A stretch of 64,000 nucleotides of DNA from Chrysomallon squamiferum (taxonomy: Eukaryota; Mollusca; Gastropoda; Neomphalida; Peltospiridae). The notes under the pieces are model-generated. The model saw only the letters and a program-made list of their open reading frames with translations, was not told the DNA's origin and made no database searches. Every line of letters starts with the position of its first letter. Within the stretch, counting starts at the first letter, position 1. This document shows, piece after piece, positions 13,501-28,800 of this stretch. The DNA lies in assembly GCA_012295275.1 (NCBI GenBank), contig CM022665.1, positions 6,384,901 to 6,448,900 on the forward strand, given 5' to 3'. The position numbers and the translations under genes were made by a program.

Positions 13501-13617
13501 ATTAGTTATTTTTATTACTGTAATATAAAACTGGTAAGAAAATATTCTGTTTGTAAATGTGAGATTAATTGTTAATTCTGTTTGATATTTAAAACAGTCA
13601 TTCTCACCCATTCATTC

Positions 13618-13651
<34 letters not shown>

Positions 13652-16175
13652 TATGCATAAATATACCCATATTCACATACACCCATATCCACATATACAT
13701 ACTTGTATGATGAAAAGCAAGGACAAAGATGGATGACTTACACTGTGCACCCCACAATTCAATGACAAGAGAATCAGTCAGTATGAAATTAAGCAATGTC
13801 TTTGTCATCATTAGTGAAAACTGTTTGTGATAGTTGAAGTTCACAGTAGTTTTTCCCCACTTTGTGTCTGATGTCAGAGGTGTTGATTCAGCAAAGGCTC
13901 TGATTCTGAAATTTTTTTTAAATTTACATTTTTATTTTTATAAATTGACAGATAAACCGTCAGTTCATTGATTTCATTATTTTCATTTAAAATAACTGTA
14001 GGCTAATTTTAAAAAATATATATTTTAAAGTAAAGAATATATATTTAAAACAAATGTTTCTGTAATAAACTGGAATATTCAGAGTAAGTAATTTTGACTT
14101 TGTTGGTGACAAAGAAAGTTAAAACATTAAAAAAGTCTCTCTCTCCCACTCCCTCTCTCTCTTCCCCCTCCCTCCCTCTCTTTCTCCCCCTCACTCCCTC
14201 CCTCTCTCTCTCTCTCTCTCTCTGTTTTTCCCTCTCAGCTATATATAGATGGATAGATGGATAGTTGAACAGATAAAATAGATGGACAGATACACAGATA
14301 AGATATATAGACATAGAGACTGATATACAGTGAAACCTGTCAATGTAGATGCCCACTAACCTGGGATCTTACAGTATCTTCCTCTAAAATAAACACACTA
14401 TAATTCAGTCCCAGTGTGTTGGTTTAGTGTAAATTTAATTACATTATGGATGTTGTTTAAGGTCTACATGTACTTTCACAAAATGTCTTGTGATGAGTGT
14501 GGGTATGGGGGATGGGGAGTATGTAAAGTTATCCAGTCAAATAAGCTAAATTACCATTAAACAGTAAATGCTTCCTAAATTGGCACATGCACATCTTTAA
14601 TCTCTGTAGTCAGTGTTTACAGGTGTACATGCCTATAACCAAATTATACACAACAGCAACTCTGCTGATTTAAGATATAATTTAGTACTCTTCACTGATA
14701 TAGATCTCAGTAATGTAAATAGCATTTTATGTTAAACTGCCTCCTACTCATCTGCACAGTTTTAAAAACATACTACTTTACAAACATTTAATTATAAAAC
14801 AGGAGAAAAACAATTTTCATTTACCACAAAGACAAATATGTCTACGAAATAACTTTAGTGAAAAGAATGAACTTACTTGAGCAAGACCCCTCTGGATGCA
14901 TCTTCCATGACCCATCGCAGGCCCCTGCATTCAGACAGAGTCAAAATAAAGTCAAAAGGTTTGCCTAAGATATTCTCTGGGTCCATCATGTGATCTTCTC
15001 CAAAAGGTTTGCCCTTACTGTCACATGGAACCAACTGAACATAGAGGACAGCCTCTTCCTTGCCATGATAGTTATACAGAGGAAAATGTCCATCAGTGTC
15101 CAGGTTGTATGGCAGACCCTGCAGTTTGACATGGCAGCTGTAGTAAGTAAATAAAAAATTAGATGTTTAGATTTTCCTTTACATACTCAATAAAATACTA
15201 CATTTAAAATGTACAGAAAGAAATTAGGCACATATATCCTTAAATTTCTTATGATGGCTTGTACATAAAATTAAATTTTAATGAAGAGTAATAAACAGTT
15301 TATTACAACAGAATGAAAAAAAAAAATAATAAAATGAATGCTAGATGTCAATCAGTTGCAAGTATTAAAATTAATTAATAGCCAGTAATATAAATACTAT
15401 TATATATAATACTAAACATTACGCATCATTAAATTAAGTATGACATAAATGAAATTCCATTAATTAGTACCTGCTTATATTAAAACTAAATTGCTGTTAA
15501 AGTATTAATAAACAGTTTATTATAAATACATCTTACTGAAAACCATAAATAAGTAACAAAATATTTTTCAAATTTCTGCCAGTGAACATCAGTCAGAACC
15601 TAATAATAATAAAATAAAACTGCATACCTGGCCAAATAAATATCTTCAACTGGATCCCAGAAAGGATCTTTGTCACGTGACATGTGAACATGCTCTCCTC
15701 CAGTGTGCTTCTCATAAAGTTCATCCATCAGCATTTTCCTGTGTAAGAATTTGTCTTTGTCCCACACCCACACCTACAAAACAACATCTGTGATTAGATA
15801 TAAAATGGTTTAAATTAAGACACATTAAAATGTTTATTATGTTTTCCCATGCTATAAATAAGAAATAAACACAGCAGAAGGTATGGCTGATTCAATATGT
15901 TACCTTTTTAGTGTTTGTGTTAGTGACCTTCACAATGATCTCTTTTTCTTTGCCTTTGACTGATGTATCATGACTGATGAGACTTTTAATTTCTGGTTCA
16001 AACGTGACAAACTGAAAAAAAAAAAACCCATTAAATTAGTTCAAGTTAGCAACACCTTGGAGACATTAATATTTTCTTATTTAAAAAATATTGTTTAAAA
16101 ACTAAAATTAATTAATATTTTTAAACTAATTTAAATGTGTTTATCTTAGTATTATTAAACTTTTTATATTATTTT

Positions 16176-16206
<31 letters not shown>

Positions 16207-19200
16207 TTTATTTATTTATTTTATTTTTATTTATTTATATATCATTTTTGGGGTGTTTTTTTTGCCATAGATATCTACATTAATCAAAATAACAAAAATA
16301 TTATTATTATTTCCTCAACATCCCATTTTAAAATTACTCTAAATATTCAAATTTATTACAGAGAATATATACATGTTTTCTTCACTCCCATCATACATCT
16401 GTTTTTAATTAATTAGCCTACAGTTATTTTAAAAGAAAATCAATGAAATCAATGAACTGAATGAAGATGAAACGTCAAAATATTTAGAACTGTATAAAAT
16501 TGTGTCCACCTTCTTGAACTCTTCACTAATGGAATTTGCTTCAGAAATGAGAGGTTTGAGATCAACATATTCTTGAAAAATAATGTGAGTAATCTGATCC
16601 ATCACCATTCCCCCACTGCCAGAATCACCTCGTGGAGTCTGTAACTCAGCAGCCACACATTCATGTTCTGTCAGTTCCATCATGAAGTAATCAAACGTGT
16701 AACTCTCTATATTGTCCTTGCTCTCTCTTTCTTCTGGGAAACCCAGATACAAAAATAAATTGTTGGAACCAAACCTCAAACGATCCTGTGAATACAAAAA
16801 AAATATATAAATGTGTACTTTTTTAACCATAAATAACCATAAATTTAATCAGTTGATTGAGATAACCATAAATTTAATCAGTCTGTACAATTTTGTGTTC
16901 TTTACACAGTTAAATCAAAATGAATATTTTTTTATCAAAACTTCAAGATATTGTACAGCTATGTTTGTTTAGGTATCAAACATGGTGGATGTTTTAATTT
17001 TTTTTTTTTACATTGAATATAGAAACATTAGTATTATTAATTTTGTCTAAATATTTGCTTTAATTAAAAGCAAGATAATTTTTTTTTGATTGTTACATAT
17101 AGTTCCCTAAACATCTGTATATATTGTGTGATAACAAATAAAATGCATAACAAGAACTGTTTGTGTATTTCAATAAAATATTTTTAAATTTTTATACCAA
17201 ATGTTGTAGTTTTCTTTTAGTGAAAATGTGTTCTCCATTCACATAGACAAAACTTTCAGCACTGCATGGCCTAATGACAACTGATTTTCCATCATTCTCA
17301 GCTCGAGCATGCTGCTTTTGTATTCTGAAACCAACATCAAGCAAAAACATTTCTTTTATTCAATGTGAATAGAAATTTGAAGAAATGCTATTAAATTTGA
17401 ATTAAAACATGTTAGAAGTGAATATTTTGAATATAATTATGTTAAATTCCAGTGTATGTTGTTCAATATTAAGCTAGCAGTTTATGTAACAAAACAAAAA
17501 CAAATATTTGGGTGCTCTTATTTTTTTATTATAACTATCTTTTTGAAATAAACCCTCAAACTGTCCCCAAAAATAACAAAATAATAATAATAAAACAAAT
17601 AAATAAATAAATAAATAAATAACAAAATAAACTAACATAATGATGGACAAATCAACTTATTATTATTTTCATATAATATACTTGTAGACATGGTAGTGTA
17701 TAAATATAAATATTCTTTGCAACTCTGTTATTGTGTAACATAATCTTGTATTATTTTCTTTGCTCCTTTATTCATCCATGATGACCTGTGTCAATATAAA
17801 TTAAAGTTAACTCACCCAAATCCTTTGATACCTATTGTAACCTGATAACTGCCTGGTCTTCCAATGAGATTTTGACCTTAAAAACAAACAAATTAAATGC
17901 CTAAACAAATAACCCATTGAGTAATTGAATTCTAAACATATTGTTCATGTTCATGTTCAAATACATTAAGGAGTCTTATAAATAATGTCAAAACAGCAAG
18001 TTACTAATGTTATATTCAATTGTTTTGTATCATATTAACCAACTAACTAAACTAAATTGTCTTAGGACATAAAACATAAACTAGCTGTGTTCAGAGAACA
18101 GAAAACAGATTGTAAATCTCTTGCTAGGATTCATTTAACATGAGAAACTGACATATAACCTGAAAAATAGTCAAGTAACAAATATTTAAATTTCAGATTT
18201 GAAAAGATTTAATGTTTAAAGAGCTTAAAGAGCTACCATGAAGACTGGTTAATTTTATTACATGATTCTGTACCAGAAAATGATATGCTAAAGTACTGGA
18301 AAAAACATGATAAAACAAAGTTATCTCAGCGTAAAAGAAAATCCAAATTGTCGGATGTCTATTTTCAGTATCTATATCCATGAATGTATGATTAAGAACA
18401 GTGGGTGGGTAACTGCCCTACCAAAACTGGGCAAAGCAAAATGAAGCTAATGTCTGTATTTTAATCTTTGTAAAATTTTGGGCTAATCAGCCATTATGCC
18501 TCCTTTAACCAAAAAGTTCCCAAGGACCACTACCTATTCTTCTAAATGAATTATAAACAAACAAAATCTAATACAGAAGTGCAAGCCACACAGCTTGATA
18601 ATGCTAGTTCAATAATAAGAATTATAAATAAGCAAGATAAGCTACATTTCTGTACCTTTTGAAAAGCAGTGTTTGATTACACCTGTCAGCTGTGAGTCTT
18701 CATTGATGTTCATTATGTATGGTAAACGATCCCAGCAATGATGTCTGTCTGTACTGTTTCGAAACTCTTTTTCCCATTCCAGTCTGAAATAATAATCATT
18801 AGACTCTGCTTTTTAGAATACATTTCTTAAAACTTAAAAGATCATTTTAAAATACCAGTAATAATAGTAGGTTACAGCATTTTAATTTAGTGTGTTTTTT
18901 AACCATTACCTCCAAACTGTTCCACAGTCAAGTAAAAAACTTTGTTAATATTTTTGTCTATTACCTAGCCTCCTCTAGTCTCTGTTCCCATGTTTTCTGC
19001 ATTTCTTCCATACGTTTCTTGTTTTCTTCCAGCATTCTTTCAGCTAGTTCTCGGTCTGGGAAAGATGATATAGAGCTACATTCAGTTTCATAAAACAATT
19101 CATTTAAATGTTCTATTTAAGATCAGAGATATGAAGAAAAAATACAAGAAATATTTATTTATTTAATTTCAATTTTAATTTTAATTATTATAAACTGTCC

Positions 19201-22200
19201 CACTCAATCAACTGATTAGTCATTCACCTACTTTTCTTACTTTCTCAGTTGTCACATTCCCTTCTCAATATTTCAGTATAATTATGTTGACAAATGAAAT
19301 AAAACAAGATGTACCTTCTGCTATAGCTGGACTCTTAGTTCCTTGTGTTCCCTGCAACATACTAAGTAATCTGGCATTCTCCTCTTTCAGCTCTCGAATC
19401 AGTCGCTCTGTTGGACTCTCATTTATCACAGCCTTGTTTTGGATTTTCTTAGCTCTGAAAAAACATATTAATTATTACTTATAAAATATATAAGCTTAAA
19501 AAAAAGCTAAATGTAAAGGTTATTATATATTTGCAATAATGTAACCATTTTTCATTTGATTAAAACTTGTTTTAAATTATTGTAATTTACTGCTAAATTA
19601 AATTTCATATTCTGTCACATGATAAAATTAAATTACAAATACAAAATAACAAGGTATGAATAAATAATAATATACGATAGAAAATATCTACTTATTTCCT
19701 AATCTTATTTAATAAAATCAAAAAAGAAAGAATTAACAAGTAAAAGAATAATCTATTACGTACCTGCATTAGGGACTACTGAAATTACAAATATCATATT
19801 ACAATCTGATTTAACTAAATGTTACCTGTCAGCATATCTAAGAGTTGACAAGGTTTCGTCATAATTCATATCTGCTGGACTCAATGCAGCAATCTACAAG
19901 AAAGAAAAATGATATGAAATACTTTATGTAGTTTATGTAGTTTTGAATTAGAGCAGTGTATGTTACTTCATGAGATATTAAAACAGTTTTGAGTACATTC
20001 ATTACTACTCTTTTTGTAAAAGCATGAAAAGTGTTGTGTAATTTTATCTGTGTGGTTCGGCAATGGTTTTGTTTAGCAGACACTCTCCCTGAAGCTTGAC
20101 TTTTCAGATTTTTTGGTGTGATGCAATGCACACATAGTTCTGTTTTTTCAGTATCTTATATTATACTGCATTCTAATTTATCTTGAAATGATAAAATCTA
20201 TCTATATTGTCTTACAGTATTAAAGTATCTTGTTGCAATTGTTGGTTCTTTTTGTTGCTTTTTTATTTTAGATCCAAAAAAAGTTAACAATGAGTCTTTA
20301 CAATAAAAAAATATATACTAAAAAGGGAAAATTAATGTGGGATTTATTATTCCTGTAACAGAACTTACCATGATGGTTCTGCTGTTACCCCCAAGAGCTG
20401 ACTGTAGAAGTTTTGTCAGAACTGAGTCTCTGTATGGAACCATTATTTTCTTTTTTCCCATTGCAACATCTGCTAGAGCACTGAAATATTATAACCTTTA
20501 ACATTTACATATTTTTTTAACTATAATATATTAACTGAAGATGGATTTCTGTAATTTAATTTAAGTGAAAAAGGAAATGTCCACCAAAGCAGATAATACA
20601 GTTTTATTCTGTATATTTTTCATATTAACATTTTAATATGCTGTAGAAAACCTGGTAAAGATATAACAATAAATATCTATTTTTGCAAAATATATAAAAT
20701 TAATATGTATTATTTATCAGCATATTTAATATTAGTCATAACTTCTCCTTTTTACAGTAAAAAGTTGAATTAATTAACTAAGATATTTTTAAACACAACT
20801 GAAATATTTTTATTTCTGTAATTATTACATGACATTCTTCTGTAACAGTGGTATGAGAGTACATATATTTACTTATTTCTTTCTTTGTTTAATGCCATCT
20901 GACCACAAAAATATAAATAAAGCGTAATTATTTTAAAATAAGTCAGTGTACATATTTGCAACACACACACACACACGCACTATAATATATGATATACTGA
21001 AAAATAAATACAATTATCACAGATACTTTTACAATTGGATTCTTATAAAATACAAAATTTAAAAAGAGATGTGGATGAAATGTAAATGGCAATATCACAT
21101 TCTTGTTACAAAATACATTGTCACTGGCTGGTTTTAAGTTCAGACAAGCCACCAAAATGTAACACACCACCAACAAACATGAACAGCTGTCACACTGAGG
21201 TTAGAGGCCTTTTACAAAAATAAAAATGTGTGTTGAGTGAGTATGACCAATACGAGAGTGGTGATATGAAAGAGAAAATCTAGTACAGTCAGATACAGCA
21301 GATTTTTTATTTCATTTTTCCTCAAACCACATGGTCATCTTATATGGATACATCACATTATAGCCCAAAACATGCACTAAACAGTATTGATCCTGGAACC
21401 ATCATGGCTCAGGTTTAATCACACAGAATGCTATGAAATTTTATTCAGTTGTGTGGAATGTTCACAGTCTGTTTATCAATGGTTCTGATCTATTAATGTA
21501 AGTGTGTTTCTAGCACATACCTGATAACATTGCCCAGAGTGGACAAACTCTGATTAATGGCCGAACCCTCCTTAAGTCGATCTCCTGTTGCACCTGTGGA
21601 ATTTGCACGTTCACTTCCAGCTAAATCCACCAGATTTATTTCAGAACTTTTTGTTGTACTTTCACCCGACACATTTATGAAAATCTAGTGGCAATAAAGT
21701 TTTTTTTTATCAATATATCACTCCCAAAACTTAAAAATATACAATTTATGTTTTAAATTTTTAATTATTGCTACAGTCAATATAAGAAAACTATAAAGTA
21801 CATCCATTAACAATTTTATATTCTGAAATAGATTTATTTTGCTTTTTAAATATTTATTTTCAAGACTCAGTTGTCTGTTCCAATACCCAGAAAGAATTGT
21901 AATTATAATAAGACTGATATAAAAGTGACACTGACCTGTTCAAATTTGATTGTAATGACCATGTGAGAGCGGCTGCTTGTGGCATTCATATTGGTTGAAG
22001 CAGTGGTTCTGTTGTATGTTCCCTGTTCCATTAGTTTTTCAATGGCATTGTAATTTTTGACTGGCACTTGCTGCAAAATAAGTATCATCAACTTTAGTTA
22101 TCTTCAACAGAAGTTCAGTAAATGCAAACACATTCAAAATGATATATTACTTTATTTGTAGTTAAATAATGCTACTAATAATTCTGTAATTTGTAGCACA

Positions 22201-22261
22201 TTTACTTTGTAAGCCTTTATTGTTGTGCCTCTATTCTTTGAACATAAAGTTATTTTTAATG

Positions 22262-22314
<53 letters not shown>

Positions 22315-22788
22315 AATATGTATTATTATTATTATATATTTATGAAATTTATGAAGCAATAACCAATATTATATATGTATTAAGCTTAACTGTATGTGTA
22401 TACATTGTATACTGGTGAATTTATCTTCTAATTAAATATGAACAGATTATAGTTTTCTATTTAAATCATTTTTCTTTTCTTTTTCCAAGCACAATTATGT
22501 TGAAACAAAAATTCATTAAGTTCAACATTAATAATTCATATATATTTAGGAAAACTGTAGTAAATTATAGTTTTAGTTTTCATACCTTGAGTCCTTCAAC
22601 ATAAAATCCACTTCTGGGGTTCTGTCTAACTTTAAGCCCACCAACTTTTTGTTTGGCTTTTGACAACAAATCCCTGACTTGTTCATTGTAGATTTCTAAC
22701 ATGCTGAATGAAACCTGGAGTAATGAACAAATAAATGATTTTTATAACTTTTATTTGTGCGCATGTGCACACAAGCATGTGTGTGTGT

Positions 22789-22830
<42 letters not shown>

Positions 22831-25800
22831 ATATAATTATAAAGCTGTGTTCAACTACTACAAATATATTAATCTATTAATCAATTAAATAGCTAAAAAC
22901 AAGTAAGACAAAAATGTCCTAATGTTACTTGTATTGTGTGTGTGTGTGTGTGTGTGTGTGTTTATATAATTATAAAGCTGTGTTCAACTACTACAAATAT
23001 ATTAATCTATTAATCAATTAAATAGCTAAAAACAAGTAAGACAAAAATGTCCTAATGTTACTGGTATTGTGTGTGTGTGTGTGTGTGTTTGTGTGTGTGC
23101 ATTTGTAGTGATATATATATAACTTTTTTAATGATAAATGTCCTAAAATCATCAAATAAACAATTACTAAAAGCCTTTAACTTATTCTTTTCAATAAATC
23201 TTCTACCGATTTATTTTCATCTCTTCACCCAAGTATAAAGGTTTTTTTTATTATCGATGTTACACTTGATTTCACTTCATTACTGATAATACTGTGAATT
23301 CAGTTTATTTGCTTTGTGTCTGTACAAACTACATACAAAGAATAAACCAAACACCAAACCCCATGTCAGTCATGTTAATGTACTCAGAAACAAAACAAAA
23401 TCCTCACCCAACTTCTATATTTTGCTAATATTAATTATTATTATTAATAAAATTTGTACAATATGTTAATAATATTAAAATAAACATTTTATAATAGCTG
23501 TTTTGATTATAATTAATGGATAGCTATTTATGTAGGTTTGTATGTATGTATGTCAGTGTGTGCAACTGTAATTGTATCATGCATATATATTGTATTTCTA
23601 TAGTGATTTGATTATTAGCGATTTGTAATAATAATAATAGTATTAGTAATGTAAACAATAATAATAATAATAATGAAAAATAATAATAGCAATAATAATG
23701 ATGTAAAAAATATAATAATAACAATAATATAATAATAATGATGTAAAAAATATAATAACAATAATATAATAATAAAAGTAGTAATAATAATAATAATAAT
23801 AAATTATTAGCTGCATTACAAATGAAAATTCCAGAGTCAGTGTTAAACATGTGCCAAGAATGAAAACAAGGTCAGAAATGTAATAAAAATCTAAATTACA
23901 GTTAACATGCAAACATAAAATTTTGTTACAACCATTGTGTTTTTCAATTAGTATGTTAGTGTTACAAAACATATGTGTACAATCCCTTGAATATGTCAAA
24001 ACAAAAACCACAACCATGTATAAATAGTGAAAAATACAACAAAAATGCAAAAAAAATTAAATAAACAAACAAACAAACAACAACAATATTAATGATTAAA
24101 AAAAAGAATATGAAAATGAAGGTTAAAAAAGGATCAGTTCAAAGCTATTATTTCACAGTTAATTAATAAACAAAACTATTTAAGGTTTATTAAAATCATG
24201 CAGGTCTTAACTATCCAAAAACAGTAAATATTAATGCCTCATTTTCTTACAAAAAAACAGTTATCTCTCAATAACCACATGCATGGATAAATAACTGAAA
24301 ATAAAATCTTTATTAATTTTCAGAATTATTAATTTCATTATCACTTAAGTATGAACACTTGAAGCAGAAGCTATTGGATTACAGAAACATTTCACTTGGC
24401 CTGTGAGAGAAACAACATGTAAATAATTTTAAACAATGAACAAGTAAGTGGGGAAAGGGAACTTATTCATCCTCATAGGATAACAAGTTAACAAACATTT
24501 ATAACTTTTCTGACAGACACCTCAGACAAAACAGCAGTCTTGATTTAATAAAGACATCTAATTCATGCTGCTTCAAAAGGTTTCTCAGTTATGCAATTTC
24601 TCATTATGTCCCAAAGCATTCATTGTGGTTGAGGGTAACATGCAAAAGTTTAAAGCTCTGTATGTTTATTTCTCAAATGAAAATTCAAAACCTTCAAACC
24701 AGTTAACACAGAAATCATGTTAAAGTTGTTTTTTTTCTTTTTAAAGAAAACAAAGATAACTTAAAAATAATAATACTGTTTTGAACTGATCCTAGTTACT
24801 AAAATAGATAAATAAATATTTATATAGAAATAAAATATAAATATAATAAAAATATATGTGTGTACTTATGTAAATTGCTTATGAGTCACATTCAGGATAT
24901 TTAATACTAGCCTGCATTTCACTCTTGCATTCATTTTCCCCATTTTGTGAATTTTCCTAGTAAGTTAATAAAATAATTTAAAGATCAAACTTCTAGAGTT
25001 CATGCCTTATTATTTATCAGTTCATCTTTAATGTTTATAACTAGATACATTTGTGAACATATTCAAATTTTGTTCCGATCCATAACTAATTTTTATTTTG
25101 ACATTAGGCTGGGAAAGTAGATCACAGTGTTACATACAAATAGATAAATATTTTCAGTATTACATTTTTCTTAAAGATAAAAACCTAATATTCCAAATCA
25201 GATTTGTCTGTACAATACTGTCATCAATACAGAAGCAAAGAGATACTGTATGTATATATGTTTACATTAATTACTTTAAAAATACTGGTAACTAAATAAA
25301 AGTAAAACAGTATCTGGAAGAATACAAAATGTATCAAGTCTGTTCATGTGATCATGATATGCTAAGTAATGTTTTGAAGGATACAAACACTTAAGTAAAA
25401 AAAAATTTAAAATCTTTGAAAATAATCATTTCTCTTTTTCTTTTTCTCAGATTTGTTTGTTTGTTGTTATATATATATATATTTTTTTTTTTTCTTCTTC
25501 TTTTTTTTATTGTCCTCCCTTATATTTAATTTGACTTGTAATACATTTTTATATTTTACCAATTTTGGAGATGTCTTCACATATTTTTACAAAGTCACAT
25601 AAAAATTACTGTAAACAGTGATATAAAGTTTGTACCAGTAATCATTCTAAACATATATATGAAACAATAAATGGAAACCCGAACTGAATTTAAAATGATA
25701 TGATAATTAATTCTGGTTAATTATTATTTTCTTGAATCTACAGTTATATTGATATATGTATGAGTGAGCAAGTTAACTGTTGTCAACAGTCATTTGGTTT

Positions 25801-28800
25801 GATATATTGCTGTCTCACATGCAACAGCATTAATAAGCAAAGCACTTGTATTTCATTTCCAAATTTAAATACATTTATTGAGACATTAAATTTAGCAAGT
25901 AATCAGTTAAGCACTTGAAAGCTCATAAACTGAAATTGACATCTGCATTTAATTTTTTTCATACATTCTCATGTGAGCAGATTTTTCTGCAGTACATATA
26001 TAATTCGATGGAGAAAATTCATAACAGATATATTGTTGTAAATAACCCGGGAATTATTAAAACAATATTAAAATTTATAAAAATAACATACAGTGTAGAT
26101 GTTTCAAAGCATCTCACAGTGAGAGCTACTTCAATTATTAAGTTTCTGAACTTTTAGCTGTATGTACACTTCAAGAAAAATAAGTAAAATACATTATGGA
26201 AGGTTATATAATTATACTGAGAAATGTATTTGTCTCTCCAACAAGTAATTGTGCTATATTTTAAATGTCCTGGACTACACCATCACACCAGACTTTAAAT
26301 TATCAGCAATTTCAACTTTCCGCATAACAAAGCATCATGTTATATTTAAAACAAATAACATACCCGAAGTTGTTTTTCTTTCTCATTGTTGTTGTCAATG
26401 GCTTTGAAGAGTTCACCACATGTGATTGGAACAATTCCTTTATTAGCATTGTAACCAATCATAGAGTAACTCTTTCCAGACCCTGTTTGGCCATATGCAA
26501 ACAGGGCTGCATTATAACCTTGCCAGGCATTATCCAAAACTCCTTGGCCCAAGTCTTTGAAAACATTTTGCTGTGGAAGAAATATTTTAAATAAGCTTAG
26601 TCAGTTAAGTGATTGTTAGATCAAATTTATGTGTTGTTACAAGCGAGATAAAAAAAAAAAAAAAAAAAAAAAAATCCTGATATTTGAAGAAACCTCAGTG
26701 GCTTTGTACAAATCGGTCAACCCTGTTTGTGTTCAGAAACGTGTACGCATTCAATGTGATCCTAATTTTTTTTTTTTTTTTTTTTTTTTTTTCGCTTTTG
26801 TTCTTTGATGATAAGATTTTTTAAAATTGAAATAATAAATAAATAAAATCACCTGATCTGAGTAGTTGGATCCAGGATCTGCTTGGTATACGCCATTTGC
26901 GTCTTCCGTAAAACCGTCATGTGACCAATAGGAATAGTCGAAGGAAAATGTCTTAGTGTCACCATTTTCAGGATTTTTAATGGTGGTCGATTTTCCATCC
27001 ATAGAAATAATACATTTTGCGCCGGCATTTTTCTCTCTCTGCAATAAATTGTGTTATATAGTGTTTATTATTATTATTTTCTAATATACAATAAAAATTT
27101 CATTAAAACAGTTATAAAATTAATAAAATGGTATGTATTATTGCCAAATGGAATTAATTATTATATCAATTCGGATTTAAATTCACGCAGTTATCATTTT
27201 CATAGTGTTTGCAGATATGTAAGTTAAAGAAATCGTGTTACAGGTTAGAATCGTAGGCCGGCCAGACATTCTTTTTTAAACAAGACAAACCTGCTTTTGA
27301 AAACTCAAACTGTCCTCCGTCTTACGGCACCTCAGACGGGACGTTAATTTGTCCCATTTTCTTTCTTTCTTTCTTTCTTTTCTTTTTTATAAGTAGATGG
27401 AGGAGGAGCCTGTTGTTCCAGCAGGTGTAAAAATGAATATTAATATATTTTATTTCTTTATTTGTACTGTATGAATGCCTGTATCATGTATGTAACATAC
27501 AGAGTGGTTTATATAATAATAAAAAAAAATAGAGGAAAAAAGTTTAAAATTCAAAAGAAAAACACCTCAAGTTTTGATAACCCTTCCAAGTATATTTTGT
27601 ATATTTTATAAAACTTTTAAGAATATATTTAAGCTCATAATAAAAATGCTTAATTTAGGTCAGAAATAAGCATCAATTTTTTTAATATATATAAATTTTT
27701 AAATATTTTTTTTTTATATATATTTTGCTTATTAAGTAGACAGTGAAAAGACAGTAGGGAAATGTAGCATAATATTTGCCATATTCCAAATTAGTTCTTT
27801 GATTTAACAAGGTTTGTCAGATCTAAATCGCTGAAAATAGTGAGCAAATTACTGATAATAGTAGACGTTTTTTTGTTGTTTTTTTACGGACTGATACACT
27901 TTTCAGAGGAGTAAACTTCATATATATATATATATATATATAAATAATCATTTATTAACCTTCTTGTCATTAGATTAACCCAGTTTATTTTTAAAGTTTC
28001 CCCCCGAAAATAGCAGTAGCAAAATGTCAAAATGAGCCAAATTCACAGTGTATATCCCAATATGGAAAACCTGCACTTGACACTGTTACATTTAACAAGC
28101 TAGCATAATACTTATTTATGTTCGATAAACTGCCATTTTTATAAAGTAGGAGAGATATACTAATACACATTGGAAAATAAATTAGATACGGTAAGCGTGT
28201 TGCAGACGACAAAGGAAGATCACGATAATTAAATATCTGGAAATTTTCTAATAATACTTAAGTAATTATCTATATAACATGAAAAAAAAATATATATATT
28301 AATGAATTCTTCCTCTTATAACAGAATGACCAAGATACAGATTTATAAGTTAAAAATAGATCATGTAATATATACTTTTGTTATCCGAATTGATAAATAT
28401 GAAACATTTATACATACAGATACATATACAGGGTTGGATTTAATGTGCTTGCCGCCCATAGGCTAAAGAAATTTTACCGCCCCTGCTCAAGCTCAAGTCC
28501 CCCTCACCGTTCCCACTTAGTTTATATAATATGAATGGTTATAACTTATGATCTAGTTGAAAGCAAAAACATGGTTTTACATTTACATAATGATTTATTT
28601 ATAAATAAAATGTGAAAATACGAATTTATGTAACATAAACTGCCGCCCCTATCATCCTGCCGCCCTAGGCACTAGCCTGGAAAGCCTACATGGGAAATCC
28701 GGCTCTGTACATATACGCCCATATAGACACACTACAGCTATATATATGCATGTATACGCGCACGCACTCACGCGCACGCACACACACACACACACACACG

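Larger units (their letters stand above)
22715..26363 (-). other. KIF28: Large kinesin intron 3 (3.6 kb)
   Basis: Non-coding, splitting the motor domain between the exon with the P-loop and the exon starting [12 protein letters not shown]. It holds three (TG)n tracts, a 133-bp tandem duplication and a TAA-rich block at 23626-23812. The open frames seen there are low-complexity and not supported as genes. Confidence 0.8.

Noticed and set aside
23524-24050. Leu/Tyr-rich frames of 108 and 135 codons
   Set aside because: Products of AAT repeats within a kinesin intron.
26337-26594. 85-codon plus-strand frame
   Set aside because: Antisense shadow of the kinesin P-loop exon.
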